A stretch of 64,000 nucleotides of DNA. Origin: Ardenticatenaceae bacterium. GTDB lineage: Bacteria > Chloroflexota > Anaerolineae > Promineifilales > Promineifilaceae. Position 1 is the stretch's first letter, and every line of letters begins with the position of its first letter. This document shows positions 1-7,441 of this stretch, in pieces. The translations under genes and the position numbers were made by a program. Below the pieces are notes generated by a model. It did no database searches. It worked only from the letters and a program-made list of their open reading frames with translations, and had not been told where the DNA came from. The stretch is from assembly GCA_020634245.1 (NCBI GenBank), contig JACKCC010000008.1, positions 124,001 to 188,000 on the forward strand, read 5' to 3'.

Positions 1-1693
1 AGGTGCAGGTCTGTTTGCGGGCCTGGATGAGGCGGCGGATAGATTGGAAGATACGGCCGTTCACCCCCGCTTCATCCCCCCGCTTCGCCGCCGCTCCCCA
101 ATCCATCCACGGCCGGTGCAGCCAGCGGTTGTCATTGGCCAGATTCGGGTCTTCCAGGTAACTGGGGTCATTCAAAAGGCCAAGCTCATCCCCCATGTAC
201 AGCAGCGGAATTCCGCCAAAAGCCAGAATCATCGCATTGAGCAAAATGACGCGCCGGACAGCCAGATCGATCGCCTTCTCATCCTCCTGCTCTAGGGCAA
301 TCTCCAGGCCGGCCAGCGAGGCCAGCGACCCGCTAATCCGCCGGTCATTATTTTTGGGATTGAATTGGAAAGTCGCCCCGCGAGCAAACGTCCCCTCGAA
401 ACGGCCGCTGTAAAAATCACTCAAAAAGCTGCGGTGCAAGTAGCCGTTCAGCCCCACCGCTGCCGCATCCTCCTCTGTCACCGCCCAGCCGATGTCGTCG
501 TGGCAGCGAATGTAGGTCAGCCAGGATGTACTCGACGGAATAGCCGGCATCTTCTGCAGGGCATGGGTCATCAGCGCCACCTTGCGTTCGGCCAGACTGC
601 TCCACAGCATAACCATGAACACGTTGTGATAGGCGACCTCGCACTCCTTATTCGTCGCTTCGCCAATGCCCAGGTAAGGCACCAACTGCGGCGGCGGCAC
701 GATGGCTTCCGCCTTGAGCAGCAAGCCCGGCGCGGCCATCCGGCTGAGGGCGCGGAACGCCTGCAAGATAGCATGGGCTTCCGGCTGATTTTCGCAGTCG
801 GTCCCCATCCGTTTCCACATAAAAGCCACCGCGTCCAGCCGCAGCACTTCCACACCTTGATTGGCCAGGAAGAGCAAAATATCGAGCATCTCGGCAAAAA
901 CGGCCGGATTGCTGTAATTCAAATCCCACTGAAACTCGTTGAACGTCGTCCACACCCAGCGCCCCATCTGTTCGTAGTAGGTGAAGCTGCCGGCCTTGAA
1001 CTCGGGGAAAATTTCACGCACGGTCTGCTCATATTGGTCAGGCAGCGTCCGGTCGGGAAAGGTCAGGTAGTAATCCTGGTAAACGGGGTCGCCGGCCATC
1101 GCTTTTTGTGCCCATTCGTGCTCTTTGGCGGTATGGTTGCAAACTAGGTCAATGCACAAGCTGACGTCGTTTTGGCGCAGTTGGCCGGCCAATCCGGCCA
1201 AATCGGCCATCGTACCCAGTTCCGATTTGACCTGCCGGTAATCCATGACGGCGTAACCACCGTCATTTTGGCCAAGGCGCGGTTGGAGCAAGGGCATCAG
1301 GTGAAAATAGGTGACACCCAATTCTTTGAGATAGGGGATTTTCCCAGCGATACCGTTCAGCGTGTGGTCGGGTGAAAAACGCTCGGGATAGGCGACGTAA
1401 CCAACCATGTTCGACTGCTGGAACCAGTCTGGTTCGTTGAGCCGCGTGAAGTCGAGCAGGCGCAGTTCTGGGCTGCGCTTGGCGTAGGCACGGGCAGCGA
1501 TGTGCAGGAACCGGCCCAGCCAGGTATCGAATTCGGGATGATTGGCGTAGAGAAGGGTTAACGGCCGTAACACATCCCCCCAATACTGTTTCACCCGCTG
1601 GCAAAAAATCTCCTGCTCCAACGGCTCCAGCAAACGCAGCGGCCCTTGCCGCAAAGAATCAAGCAAAATGGATAAATCCAAATTCTCTGTCAA
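1..1693 (-). CDS. Amylosucrase (GH13), 3' end beyond window
   Basis: Transfers glucosyl units from sucrose to alpha-glucan, releasing fructose (EC 2.4.1.4). The minus-strand frame is open from a TTG at 1691-1693 to the window edge, giving 564 residues. An upstream GGGAG supports the TTG start. GH13 motifs appear in order: VCNHT (about residue 180), RLDAVAF with the nucleophile Asp (about 280), KAEAIVP with the acid/base Glu (about 320) and RCHDDIGW with the third Asp (about 385). The N-terminal helical region and the NMVGYVAYPERF and GYAVMDYR segments point to amylosucrase rather than a generic alpha-amylase. Known amylosucrases run near 640 residues, so about 80 C-terminal residues are missing from view. 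Trehalose synthase, beta-glucosidase and alpha-glucoside uptake genes lie upstream on the same strand. An isomaltulose- or trehalose-forming relative is less likely. Confidence 0.88.
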   Translation of the reverse strand, partial: MTENLDLSILLDSLRQGPLRLLEPLEQEIFCQRVKQYWGDVLRPLTLLYANHPEFDTWLGRFLHIAARAYAKRSPELRLLDFTRLNEPDWFQQSNMVGYVAYPERFSPDHTLNGIAGKIPYLKELGVTYFHLMPLLQPRLGQNDGGYAVMDYRQVKSELGTMADLAGLAGQLRQNDVSLCIDLVCNHTAKEHEWAQKAMAGDPVYQDYYLTFPDRTLPDQYEQTVREIFPEFKAGSFTYYEQMGRWVWTTFNEFQWDLNYSNPAVFAEMLDILLFLANQGVEVLRLDAVAFMWKRMGTDCENQPEAHAILQAFRALSRMAAPGLLLKAEAIVPPPQLVPYLGIGEATNKECEVAYHNVFMVMLWSSLAERKVALMTHALQKMPAIPSSTSWLTYIRCHDDIGWAVTEEDAAAVGLNGYLHRSFLSDFYSGRFEGTFARGATFQFNPKNNDRRISGSLASLAGLEIALEQEDEKAIDLAVRRVILLNAMILAFGGIPLLYMGDELGLLNDPSYLEDPNLANDNRWLHRPWMDWGAAAKRGDEAGVNGRIFQSIRRLIQARKQTCT

Positions 1694-1710
1694 AGGTACT
1701 GCTCCCTTGT

Positions 1711-2043
1711 TTATTGGCTGAGTTTAGAACTGGCCAAACGGTTTAAGCTGACACCAGCTTCGGCTGCTTCCAACACCAACCGCCGATGCTGCTCTGGGGG
1801 AATGCGCACCATAAATTTTCCGCTAAATTTGCGTGTGGCAATCGGTTCCGGGATTGCTTCACTGCTGGCTTGCATATCGCCGATAACATCAGCAACCACT
1901 TCGCGGATGCCTTGCAGCGCTTCTTCCAGGGTGGCTGCCAGCCAACTCAGGCTGGGGAACTCGGCACACAATCCTATATATTCCTCATCTTCCTCAGACC
2001 AGGTCACACGATATGTATAATGATCATTATTCAGAGTCATCAT
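1711..2043 (-). CDS. hicB: HicB-family antitoxin
   Basis: 110 residues. The N-terminal half (about 8-60) is the degenerate RNase H-like HicB fold, with YRVTWSEEDEEYIGLCAEFPSLS and EEALQGIREVV as its typical pattern. The C-terminal half (about 70-105) reads as a ribbon-helix-helix DNA-binding segment (GKFMVRIPPEQHRRLVLEAA, then GVSLNRLA). It should neutralise the HicA RNase encoded just upstream and repress the pair. It overlaps hicA by 17 bp, so the two are co-translated. The amylosucrase start lies only 17 bp downstream, so the amylosucrase gene may be read from the toxin-antitoxin promoter. Confidence 0.85.
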   Translation of the reverse strand: MMTLNNDHYTYRVTWSEEDEEYIGLCAEFPSLSWLAATLEEALQGIREVVADVIGDMQASSEAIPEPIATRKFSGKFMVRIPPEQHRRLVLEAAEAGVSLNRLASSKLSQ

Positions 2044-2284
2044 TTGCCTCCAAACGGTCTATGGCTTTCAACACTTGCCTGACTTGATATGCTTTAGCCT
2101 GGCCTTTGCTGTCCTGAATGTTGACACGTGGATCACCGCGCCAGGGCGTTTTGTAAATGCGATGGCTGCTGCCTGCTTGGCGTGCTTCACCAAAATAATG
2201 TTCGCAAACCTTACACAAATCGCCAAAGCGTATTCCTTTCGGATTCCGGCGCATCTCAGCAACGATGTCGTCAATTTTTGCCAT
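2027..2284 (-). CDS. hicA: HicA-family mRNA interferase toxin
   Basis: 85 residues, the usual HicA size. The double-stranded-RNA-binding-like fold is indicated by RFGDLCKVCEHYFGEARQ, then GSSHRIYKTPW with the catalytic His in the SSH motif, and the C-terminal KAYQVRQVLKAID helix. HicA toxins cleave mRNA and are held inactive by HicB. It is the first gene of the pair and overlaps hicB. A short amylosucrase-like relic follows on its upstream side, which suggests the module arrived by insertion near the amylosucrase 5' end. Confidence 0.85.
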   Translation of the reverse strand: MAKIDDIVAEMRRNPKGIRFGDLCKVCEHYFGEARQAGSSHRIYKTPWRGDPRVNIQDSKGQAKAYQVRQVLKAIDRLEANDDSE

Positions 2285-2330
2285 AATTATAGTATCGTTA
2301 TCAGTATCATGTCAACAATCGCTGTTGTGC

Positions 2331-2396
2331 AACATCCCCCAATACTGCTCTACCCGCTGGCAAAAAATCTGCTGCTCTAGCGGCTCCAATAAAGAG
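2331..2396 (-). pseudogene. Relic of an amylosucrase N-terminal coding segment
   Basis: About 65 bp closely match 1572-1636 inside the amylosucrase gene (about 85% by eye, with one base missing in a C-run). In one frame it still encodes LLEPLEQQIFCQRVEQYWG, against LLEPLEQEIFCQRVKQYWG in the intact gene. It has no start and is not part of any plausible protein. It is either a leftover of a second amylosucrase copy or of a rearrangement that brought in hicAB. The divergence is too large for a recent target-site duplication. Confidence 0.75.
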
Positions 2397-2400
2397 TGAA

Positions 2401-2848
2401 CTAAAAATAATCGAAAAGCCCTCGGGTAAGACCAGCATATTCCAACCACTCCGTAAATGAATTGGATATTTTCCTCCACGCTTGAGGATATGCATGAACA
2501 TCCTTGAGAATTCCCAAGGGGACGAGTGTGTCCTTTCCCCATGGTCCGATACTGATGACAGCATCCTTTTGTATGATTCCAGCTATATCTAAGAAGAAAC
2601 TGGCATATTGAAATTTGTATTTTTCATGTCTAAAACCCAGACCTCCAAGCGAGAGGAACCCCCATTCCCCTGATTGGTAAATAACGTTATCAGATATGAT
2701 TGAAGAATAATCTTCTTCAACCATTGGGCCTATTCCATAGACAGAAAAATACCCTTCTTCTGTATCAATAGCTAGTCCCCCATAATATTCCAAAAAAAAG
2801 ATGTAATCATCAGGAATTGTATATGGGAGTGCTCTTTTAATCAGCGAA
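2401..2848 (-). pseudogene. SUKH (SMI1/KNR4)-like gene, 3' fragment, cut by IS
   Basis: The frame is open from the insertion-sequence border to a TAG at 2401. It carries the SUKH signature: an LP pair followed by IPDDYIFFLEYYGGLAI near the start, then SLGGLGF and the C-terminal SFTEWLEYAGL helix. SUKH proteins commonly act as immunity factors against contact-dependent or polymorphic toxins. The 5' part of the gene lies on the far side of the insertion sequence (4117-4302). Removing the element together with a 2-bp CG repeat joins the halves in frame. The first start now available is a TTG at 2793, which would delete the conserved N-terminal segment, so the gene is probably inactive. Confidence 0.7.
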
Positions 2849-2870
2849 TTGCCTCAAAAAAAATGTTACC
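2849..2870 (+). repeat. IS left terminal inverted repeat
   Basis: 22-bp end starting TTGCCTCAA and ending ATGTTACC. It matches the reverse complement of 4094-4116 apart from a short A-rich length difference in the middle. Confidence 0.8.
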
Positions 2871-2914
2871 CAAGAAAGGGTCGTTGAATCATAAAAAGTG
2901 TTACCTTCGCAACC

Positions 2915-4063
2915 ATGATGGATGCGAAAATGAGTCAACACAGTAAACGAGAGTTAGTCCAGCGTCTGCAACCGAGATACCTCAAAGCAGACCGCAAAGA
3001 GAAAACAAAGATTTTGGATGAGTTTGTGGCTGTAACCGGCCTACACCGCAAGGCAGCGATCCGCCGCCTGCGCCAACAAAATCAGCCAAAGCGAGAGCGT
3101 CGTGGTCGGCAGAAAATCTATACAGGCAGCGTGGTGAGCGCCCTGACCCAAATCTGGCGCATTTGTGGCGGTATCTGCGGCAAGCGGCTCCAGCCTATCT
3201 TGGCCGATATGGTCACTTCCCTGGAGCGACATCAGGAACTCGCGCTGGATCAGGAAACCAAGAGGCTGGTCTTGGCGGTTAGTCCGGCCACCATTGACCG
3301 ATTGTTACAGCCGTTCAAGACCAGCCAGCAGCGGGGTCAAAGTACGACGAAGCCTGGGGGGCTGCTCAAACACCAAATCCCGGTACGCACCTTTGCAGAC
3401 TGGGATGACACTCAAGCCGGATTTGTCGAGATAGACCTGGTGGCTCACTGTGGTGAAAGTACAGCCGGACAGTTTCTATGCTCCTTCACCGCCACCGATG
3501 TGGCCACTGGCTGGACGGAGTGTTTCAGCTTACGGCACCGCTCACAAATCGCTGTGACTGAGGCGCTAGACCAGCTACGACAACGTTTACCTTTTCCACT
3601 TTTGGGCATTGATTCTGACAATGACAGTGTCTTTATCAATGACCTGATTCTGAACGATTGCCAAATGCACAAGATTACCTTCACCCGTTGTCGCCCTTAC
3701 AAGAAAAACGACCAATGTTTTGTTGAACAGAAAAACTGGTCAATTGTGCGCCACACCATTGGCTATCAACGGTTTGAATCCCAGGCGGCTCACCAATTGC
3801 TGGGTGACATCTATGCTGAGTTACATCTCTACACCAATCTATTTCAGCCAACCTTCAAGTTGGTGAGCAAAAAGCGTACCGGCGCGAAGGTGTACAAGAA
3901 GTATGAAACGCCCAAGACGCCCTTGCAACGGGTATTGGACATGAAGCTGCTTTCGCCTGAAAATAGTGACCTGTGGCAGGCGACATATCGGGACACCAAT
4001 CCGGCTCAATGCCGCCGCAATATTGATGAGAAAGTGAAGCAATTAGTGCGATTGGGAAAGTAA
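2915..4063 (+). CDS. IS transposase, integrase-core (rve/DDE) type
   Basis: 382 residues. The N-terminal helix-turn-helix region (about 8-60; AVTGLHRKAAIRRLRQ) is followed by a linker and an integrase catalytic core. The acidic triad is visible as FVEIDLVAH (first Asp, about 173), LLGIDSDNDSVF (second Asp, about 235) and KKNDQCFVEQKNW (Glu, about 272). It belongs to the broad IS3/IS481/ISNCY-like set of rve transposases; I cannot assign the exact ISfinder family. In-frame ATGs at 2915, 2918 and 2930 are all possible starts. It is a single uninterrupted gene with both IS ends present, so the element may still be active. Confidence 0.85.
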   Translation: MMDAKMSQHSKRELVQRLQPRYLKADRKEKTKILDEFVAVTGLHRKAAIRRLRQQNQPKRERRGRQKIYTGSVVSALTQIWRICGGICGKRLQPILADMVTSLERHQELALDQETKRLVLAVSPATIDRLLQPFKTSQQRGQSTTKPGGLLKHQIPVRTFADWDDTQAGFVEIDLVAHCGESTAGQFLCSFTATDVATGWTECFSLRHRSQIAVTEALDQLRQRLPFPLLGIDSDNDSVFINDLILNDCQMHKITFTRCRPYKKNDQCFVEQKNWSIVRHTIGYQRFESQAAHQLLGDIYAELHLYTNLFQPTFKLVSKKRTGAKVYKKYETPKTPLQRVLDMKLLSPENSDLWQATYRDTNPAQCRRNIDEKVKQLVRLGK

Positions 4064-4093
4064 CATGCTTTTTGAGGCAACGACTACCCCTTC

Positions 4094-4116
4094 GGTAACA
4101 TTTTCTATTGAGGCAA
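4094..4116 (-). repeat. IS right terminal inverted repeat
   Basis: Its reverse complement starts TTGCCTCAATAG and ends ATGTTACC, pairing with 2849-2870. A related motif in the same orientation lies about 12-35 bp inward. Confidence 0.8.
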
Positions 4117-4302
4117 CGCGATCAGATCAGCTATTGCAACCTTAGCTTCCTCGATGCCTCTATCTACAAAAGTCTCAGACTGTCCACCGAACTTTTTTAG
4201 TTGCTTTAGCACTGCCTCTCGACCCTGACCAAAGTTGGAATCAACATAAGAATCAGGCATATTTCGTATTTGCTCAACGACACGCTTGATTTTCATACTC
4301 AT
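4117..4302 (-). pseudogene. SUKH-like gene, 5' fragment, cut by IS
   Basis: An ATG at 4300-4302 opens a frame of about 61 host-encoded residues (MSMKIKRVVEQIRNMP..., EEAKVAIADLIA), then runs three residues into the insertion sequence and stops at a TAG in the right inverted repeat. The final helix AIADLIA continues naturally into LIKRALPYTIP of the fragment at 2401-2848. The residues before the SUKH core are not a family I recognise. It lies 16 bp downstream of the trehalose synthase stop and probably shared its transcript. Confidence 0.65.
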
Positions 4303-4317
4303 CTGATTGACAACGTT

Positions 4318-5904
4318 CTATTTCAACCAATGAGCACCACGTGATGCTATTGTCAATGTACCGCTTAATGCTTGTTGGGATTTTGATAGCAAATCCACTC
4401 GTTCGCGCTTGAGGGTGAAGGTTTGCGGCTGATTAGATAGGTTGAATAAGCACAAAACGCCTTCTTTGCCAATGTGACGACGAAAAGCGAGAACCGAGTT
4501 GTTACCCGTCTCTACCCATTCCATCTCACCTGTCTTCAAAGCTGACTGTCTTTGCCGCGTCTGAATCAGGAAGCGGGTCAGGTTCAGATACGAATCGGGA
4601 TCATCCTCCTGAACGACGACATTGACCTGCTGGTAGCCGTAGGCATCATCACACAAAACCGGCAAGTACGTCTCTTTGGCGTCGGAAAAACCGGCATTTT
4701 TGCCGGCGTCCCACTGCATCGGCGTACGGCAGCCATGCCGGTCGGGGAACCAGATGTTGTCGCCCATTCCAATCTCATCGCCATAGTAAATAATGGGCGC
4801 GCCGGGCAGTGACAGGAACAGCGCGTTGAGCAGGAACCATTTGCGCTTGTCGTTGTCCAGCAGCGGAATTTGCCGCCGCCGGATGCCCAAATTGAGCTTG
4901 GCCCGCGGATTAGGCGCGTACTGCTGCCACATCCATTCCCGCTCTTCCGGCGTGACCATTTCCAGCGTCAGCTCATCGTGATTGCGCAGGAAGGTCATCC
5001 ACTGGGTTCCCTCTGGCTTTTGGGGTGTGCGATTGAGGATATCGACGATGGGCGTCTTGTCTCCTTTTTTCAGCGCCATGTACAGCCGGGGCATGATAGG
5101 GAAGTGGAAGCAAATCTGGAATTCCGGCGCTTCCGTCGTGCCAAAGTAGGGCAGCAAATCTTCCGGCCATTGATTGGCCTCGGCGATGAGCAGCGTGCCG
5201 GGATACTCGTCATCAACCATGCGCCGCATCTTTTTGAGGAATTTATGCGTCTCCGGCAGATTTTCGCAGTTAGTGCCTTCGCGCTCATACAGGTAGGGGA
5301 TGGCGTCCACGCGGAAGCCGTCGATGCCCATATCCAGCCAGAAGCGCATCGCCTTGAACATTTCTTCGTGGACTTGAGGATTGTCGTAGTTCAGATCGGG
5401 CTGGCTGCGGTAAAAACGGTGCCAGAAATATTGCCCGGCCACTTTGTCATAGGTCCAGTTGGATGGCTCGGTATCGAGGAAGATGATGCGGGCATCGGCA
5501 TATTCGGTGCCGGTATCGCTCCAGACGTAATAATCGCGGTAGGGTGAGTTTTTGTCCTGACGCGCTGCCTGGAACCAGGGGTGCTGGTCGGACGTGTGGT
5601 TCATTACCATGTCGGTAATGACTTTCAGCCCTCGCGCATGGGCCGCGTCAAGGAAATCTTTGAAATCGTCCAGTGTGCCATAATCGGAATGGACACCCAT
5701 GTAATCGGAGATGTCGTAGCCATCATCCAGCAGGGGAGAAGGGTAATGGGGCATGACCCAGATGCAGTCCACGCCCAGCGATTTGATGTGATCGAGCTTT
5801 TCCATTGCGCCGCGAAAGTCGCCATGACCATCGCCGTTGCTATCTTTGTAAGCGCGGATATAGAGTTCGTAGAATACGGATTCGTTGTACCAGTTAGTTG
5901 TCAT
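4318..5904 (-). CDS. treS: Trehalose synthase (maltose alpha-D-glucosyltransferase, GH13)
   Basis: Interconverts maltose and trehalose by intramolecular transglucosylation (EC 5.4.99.16) in the cytoplasm. 528 residues; a typical TreS core is about 550. Family-specific stretches include DMVMNHTSDQHPWF, YYVWSDTGTEYADARIIF and FWHRFYRSQPDLNYDNP. GH13 catalytic motifs follow: GFRVDAIPY with the nucleophile Asp (about 200), LIAEANQW with the Glu (about 243) and FLRNHDEL with the third Asp (about 310). No fused maltokinase domain is present. It follows the beta-glucosidase on the same strand and could recycle maltose or trehalose taken up by the transporter encoded upstream. An oligo-1,6-glucosidase is less likely given the TreS-specific stretches. 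Confidence 0.88.
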   Translation of the reverse strand: MTTNWYNESVFYELYIRAYKDSNGDGHGDFRGAMEKLDHIKSLGVDCIWVMPHYPSPLLDDGYDISDYMGVHSDYGTLDDFKDFLDAAHARGLKVITDMVMNHTSDQHPWFQAARQDKNSPYRDYYVWSDTGTEYADARIIFLDTEPSNWTYDKVAGQYFWHRFYRSQPDLNYDNPQVHEEMFKAMRFWLDMGIDGFRVDAIPYLYEREGTNCENLPETHKFLKKMRRMVDDEYPGTLLIAEANQWPEDLLPYFGTTEAPEFQICFHFPIMPRLYMALKKGDKTPIVDILNRTPQKPEGTQWMTFLRNHDELTLEMVTPEEREWMWQQYAPNPRAKLNLGIRRRQIPLLDNDKRKWFLLNALFLSLPGAPIIYYGDEIGMGDNIWFPDRHGCRTPMQWDAGKNAGFSDAKETYLPVLCDDAYGYQQVNVVVQEDDPDSYLNLTRFLIQTRQRQSALKTGEMEWVETGNNSVLAFRRHIGKEGVLCLFNLSNQPQTFTLKRERVDLLSKSQQALSGTLTIASRGAHWLK

Positions 5905-5907
5905 AAT

Positions 5908-5999
5908 AAATTTTAGCTAGAGGATGGAGCGAGAGCTAGAGGTATAATTTTTCTCTTCCGCTCGCTCTGGCTCTATCCTCTAGCTCTCGCTTTTCAAGC
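5908..5999. repeat. Heptamer-repeat cluster forming a 15-bp inverted repeat
   Basis: The spacer between treS and the beta-glucosidase gene consists of variants of GAGCTAG/AGCGAGA-type 7-mers. 5928-5942 is the exact reverse complement of 5977-5991 (15 of 15). The beta-glucosidase stop codon lies inside the second arm. As RNA it would fold into a long hairpin between the two genes. Confidence 0.75.
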
Positions 6000-7347
6000 T
6001 GTTAGAAGTAATTACATCACGATACCAGAGTGCACTGTCTTTGGGGTATCGTTTTTGGGTTTGGTAATCGACGTAGATGATGCCGAAGCGTTGGGAGTAG
6101 CCCAGGGACCATTCGTAGTTGTCCATGAAGGACCAGACGAAGTATCCGGCGACGGGGGCGCCGTTACGTATGGCCCGGTTGACGCCGGCCATGTATTGGT
6201 GCAGGTAGTTGATGCGGCGGTTGTCGTGGACACGGCCGTTCCCATCCACCCCATCCCCATAGCTGCACCCATTTTCCGTGACGTAAATCTTGGGCGCGCC
6301 ATAGTGAAAATGGAGCCGGTTCAGCAAATCGTACAAGCCGTCAGGGTAAACTTCCCAGTTCATCTCCGTGTATTCGGCGCTGGGATTGGAAATAGCGGCC
6401 GTCTGGAATTCATCTAACAACACCTTGCCGCTCATAATTTGCCGGGTGTAGTTGTTGACACCGACAAAATCAATGGGCGCAGCAATGGTTTCCATGTCGC
6501 CATCCTGAACGTAGTCTAGGCCGTGTGGCAAATATCCTTTCTGGGTGTAATACGCCACCATGTCGGCCGGATAGTGTCGGCCAAAGATGGGATCGTTGAA
6601 CCAACGGATGTAATAACCATCCCAGATGCGGGCCGCCTGCACGTCTTCCGGGCTGTTGGTGTGGGGGTAGGCCGGTTCGTAATTGGGGGCAATGCCCACT
6701 TCGGCTTCGGGCGCATTGGCACGAATGACGGGTACAGCCAGGCCATGGGAGAGCAATACGTGATGGGCCGCTTGTAAAGCGGCAGGCCAATCCTGCCAGC
6801 CAGGGGCGTGCAGCCCCACCTGGTGGCTGAGCATACTGGTACACCACGGTTCATTGTGGGTAATCCAGTCGTGGACGCGGTCGCCCAGCCGCCGGCTGAC
6901 GACGTCGGCCAGATCGACAAAGTGCTGAACGGTATCCCGCTCCGGCCAGCCGCCCTGGTCTTGCAGGGTTTGGGGCAGTTCCCAATGGTAGAGGGTGAGA
7001 AACGGCCGTATCCCCCGTGCCAGCAGCCCATCCACCAGCCGATCATAATGGTCCAGCCCCTTCTCATTGATTTGCTTGCCCCCGTTGGGCAAGATACGCG
7101 GCCAACTGACCGAAAAGCGATACGCCTGAATCCCCAACGAAGCCATCAAGTCGAGGTCTTCCGGCCAGCGATGGTAATGGTCACAGGCTATGTCGCCGCT
7201 TTCGCCGTTGCGGGTCTTGCCCGGTGTGTGGGCAAAAGTATCCCAGATGGAAGGGGAACGGCCGTCTTCATTCCAGCTCCCTTCAATTTGATAGGCCGAC
7301 GTCGCCACACCCCAAATAAAACCATCCGGGAACTGTAAATCCACCAT
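5980..7347 (-). CDS. GH1 beta-glucosidase
   Basis: Cytoplasmic beta-glycosidase of family GH1, hydrolysing cellobiose-type or other beta-glucosides. 455 residues, the standard length for bacterial BglA/BglB enzymes. The N-terminal signature FIWGVATSAYQIEG is at residues 10-23. The acid/base Glu lies in THNEPW (about 165) and the nucleophile Glu in YVTENG (about 358). The aglycone-site SFMDNYEWS segment is near residue 410. No signal peptide is seen. It lies downstream of the two sugar permeases, so beta-linked disaccharides may be among the transporter's substrates as well as alpha-linked ones. Confidence 0.93.
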   Translation of the reverse strand: MVDLQFPDGFIWGVATSAYQIEGSWNEDGRSPSIWDTFAHTPGKTRNGESGDIACDHYHRWPEDLDLMASLGIQAYRFSVSWPRILPNGGKQINEKGLDHYDRLVDGLLARGIRPFLTLYHWELPQTLQDQGGWPERDTVQHFVDLADVVSRRLGDRVHDWITHNEPWCTSMLSHQVGLHAPGWQDWPAALQAAHHVLLSHGLAVPVIRANAPEAEVGIAPNYEPAYPHTNSPEDVQAARIWDGYYIRWFNDPIFGRHYPADMVAYYTQKGYLPHGLDYVQDGDMETIAAPIDFVGVNNYTRQIMSGKVLLDEFQTAAISNPSAEYTEMNWEVYPDGLYDLLNRLHFHYGAPKIYVTENGCSYGDGVDGNGRVHDNRRINYLHQYMAGVNRAIRNGAPVAGYFVWSFMDNYEWSLGYSQRFGIIYVDYQTQKRYPKDSALWYRDVITSNSLKSES

Positions 7348-7356
7348 AAATCCCTC

Positions 7357-7405
7357 CGTGAAACGTGATGCGTGATACGTGAAGAATCATTCACGCACCA
7401 CGCAT
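7357..7405. repeat. Seven consecutive degenerate heptamers with inverted arms
   Basis: The spacer upstream of the beta-glucosidase gene reads as four CGTGAAA/CGTGATG-type 7-mers, one spacer heptamer and two complementary CACGCAC/CACGCAT 7-mers. The array can fold back on itself with two mismatches over about 18 bp. It resembles STRR repeats of filamentous cyanobacteria. Confidence 0.75.
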
Positions 7406-7441
7406 CAAAAAAACTATTAGCTAGTTGCTAGAAGCTAACCG

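Larger units (their letters stand above)
2849..4116 (+). mobile_element. Complete insertion sequence with DDE/rve-type transposase
   Basis: About 1268 bp bounded by imperfect inverted repeats (2849-2870 and 4094-4116) that begin TTGCCTCAA and end ATGTTACC. Inside each end lies a second, degenerate copy of the same motif in the same orientation (about 2882-2912 and 4056-4082), so each end probably has two transposase-binding sites. One gene fills the interior. The element sits inside a SUKH-like gene. Flanking bases permit a short (2-4 bp) target duplication, but the exact one cannot be fixed from this copy. No ACGGCCGT octamer occurs in it, unlike the surrounding DNA, which fits recent arrival. 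Confidence 0.85.

Noticed and set aside
4870..5547. 225-residue plus-strand frame, and similar long antisense frames over the beta-glucosidase, mutase and HdrA genes
   Set aside because: These mirror high-GC third positions of well-supported minus-strand genes and show no motif or ribosome site of their own.
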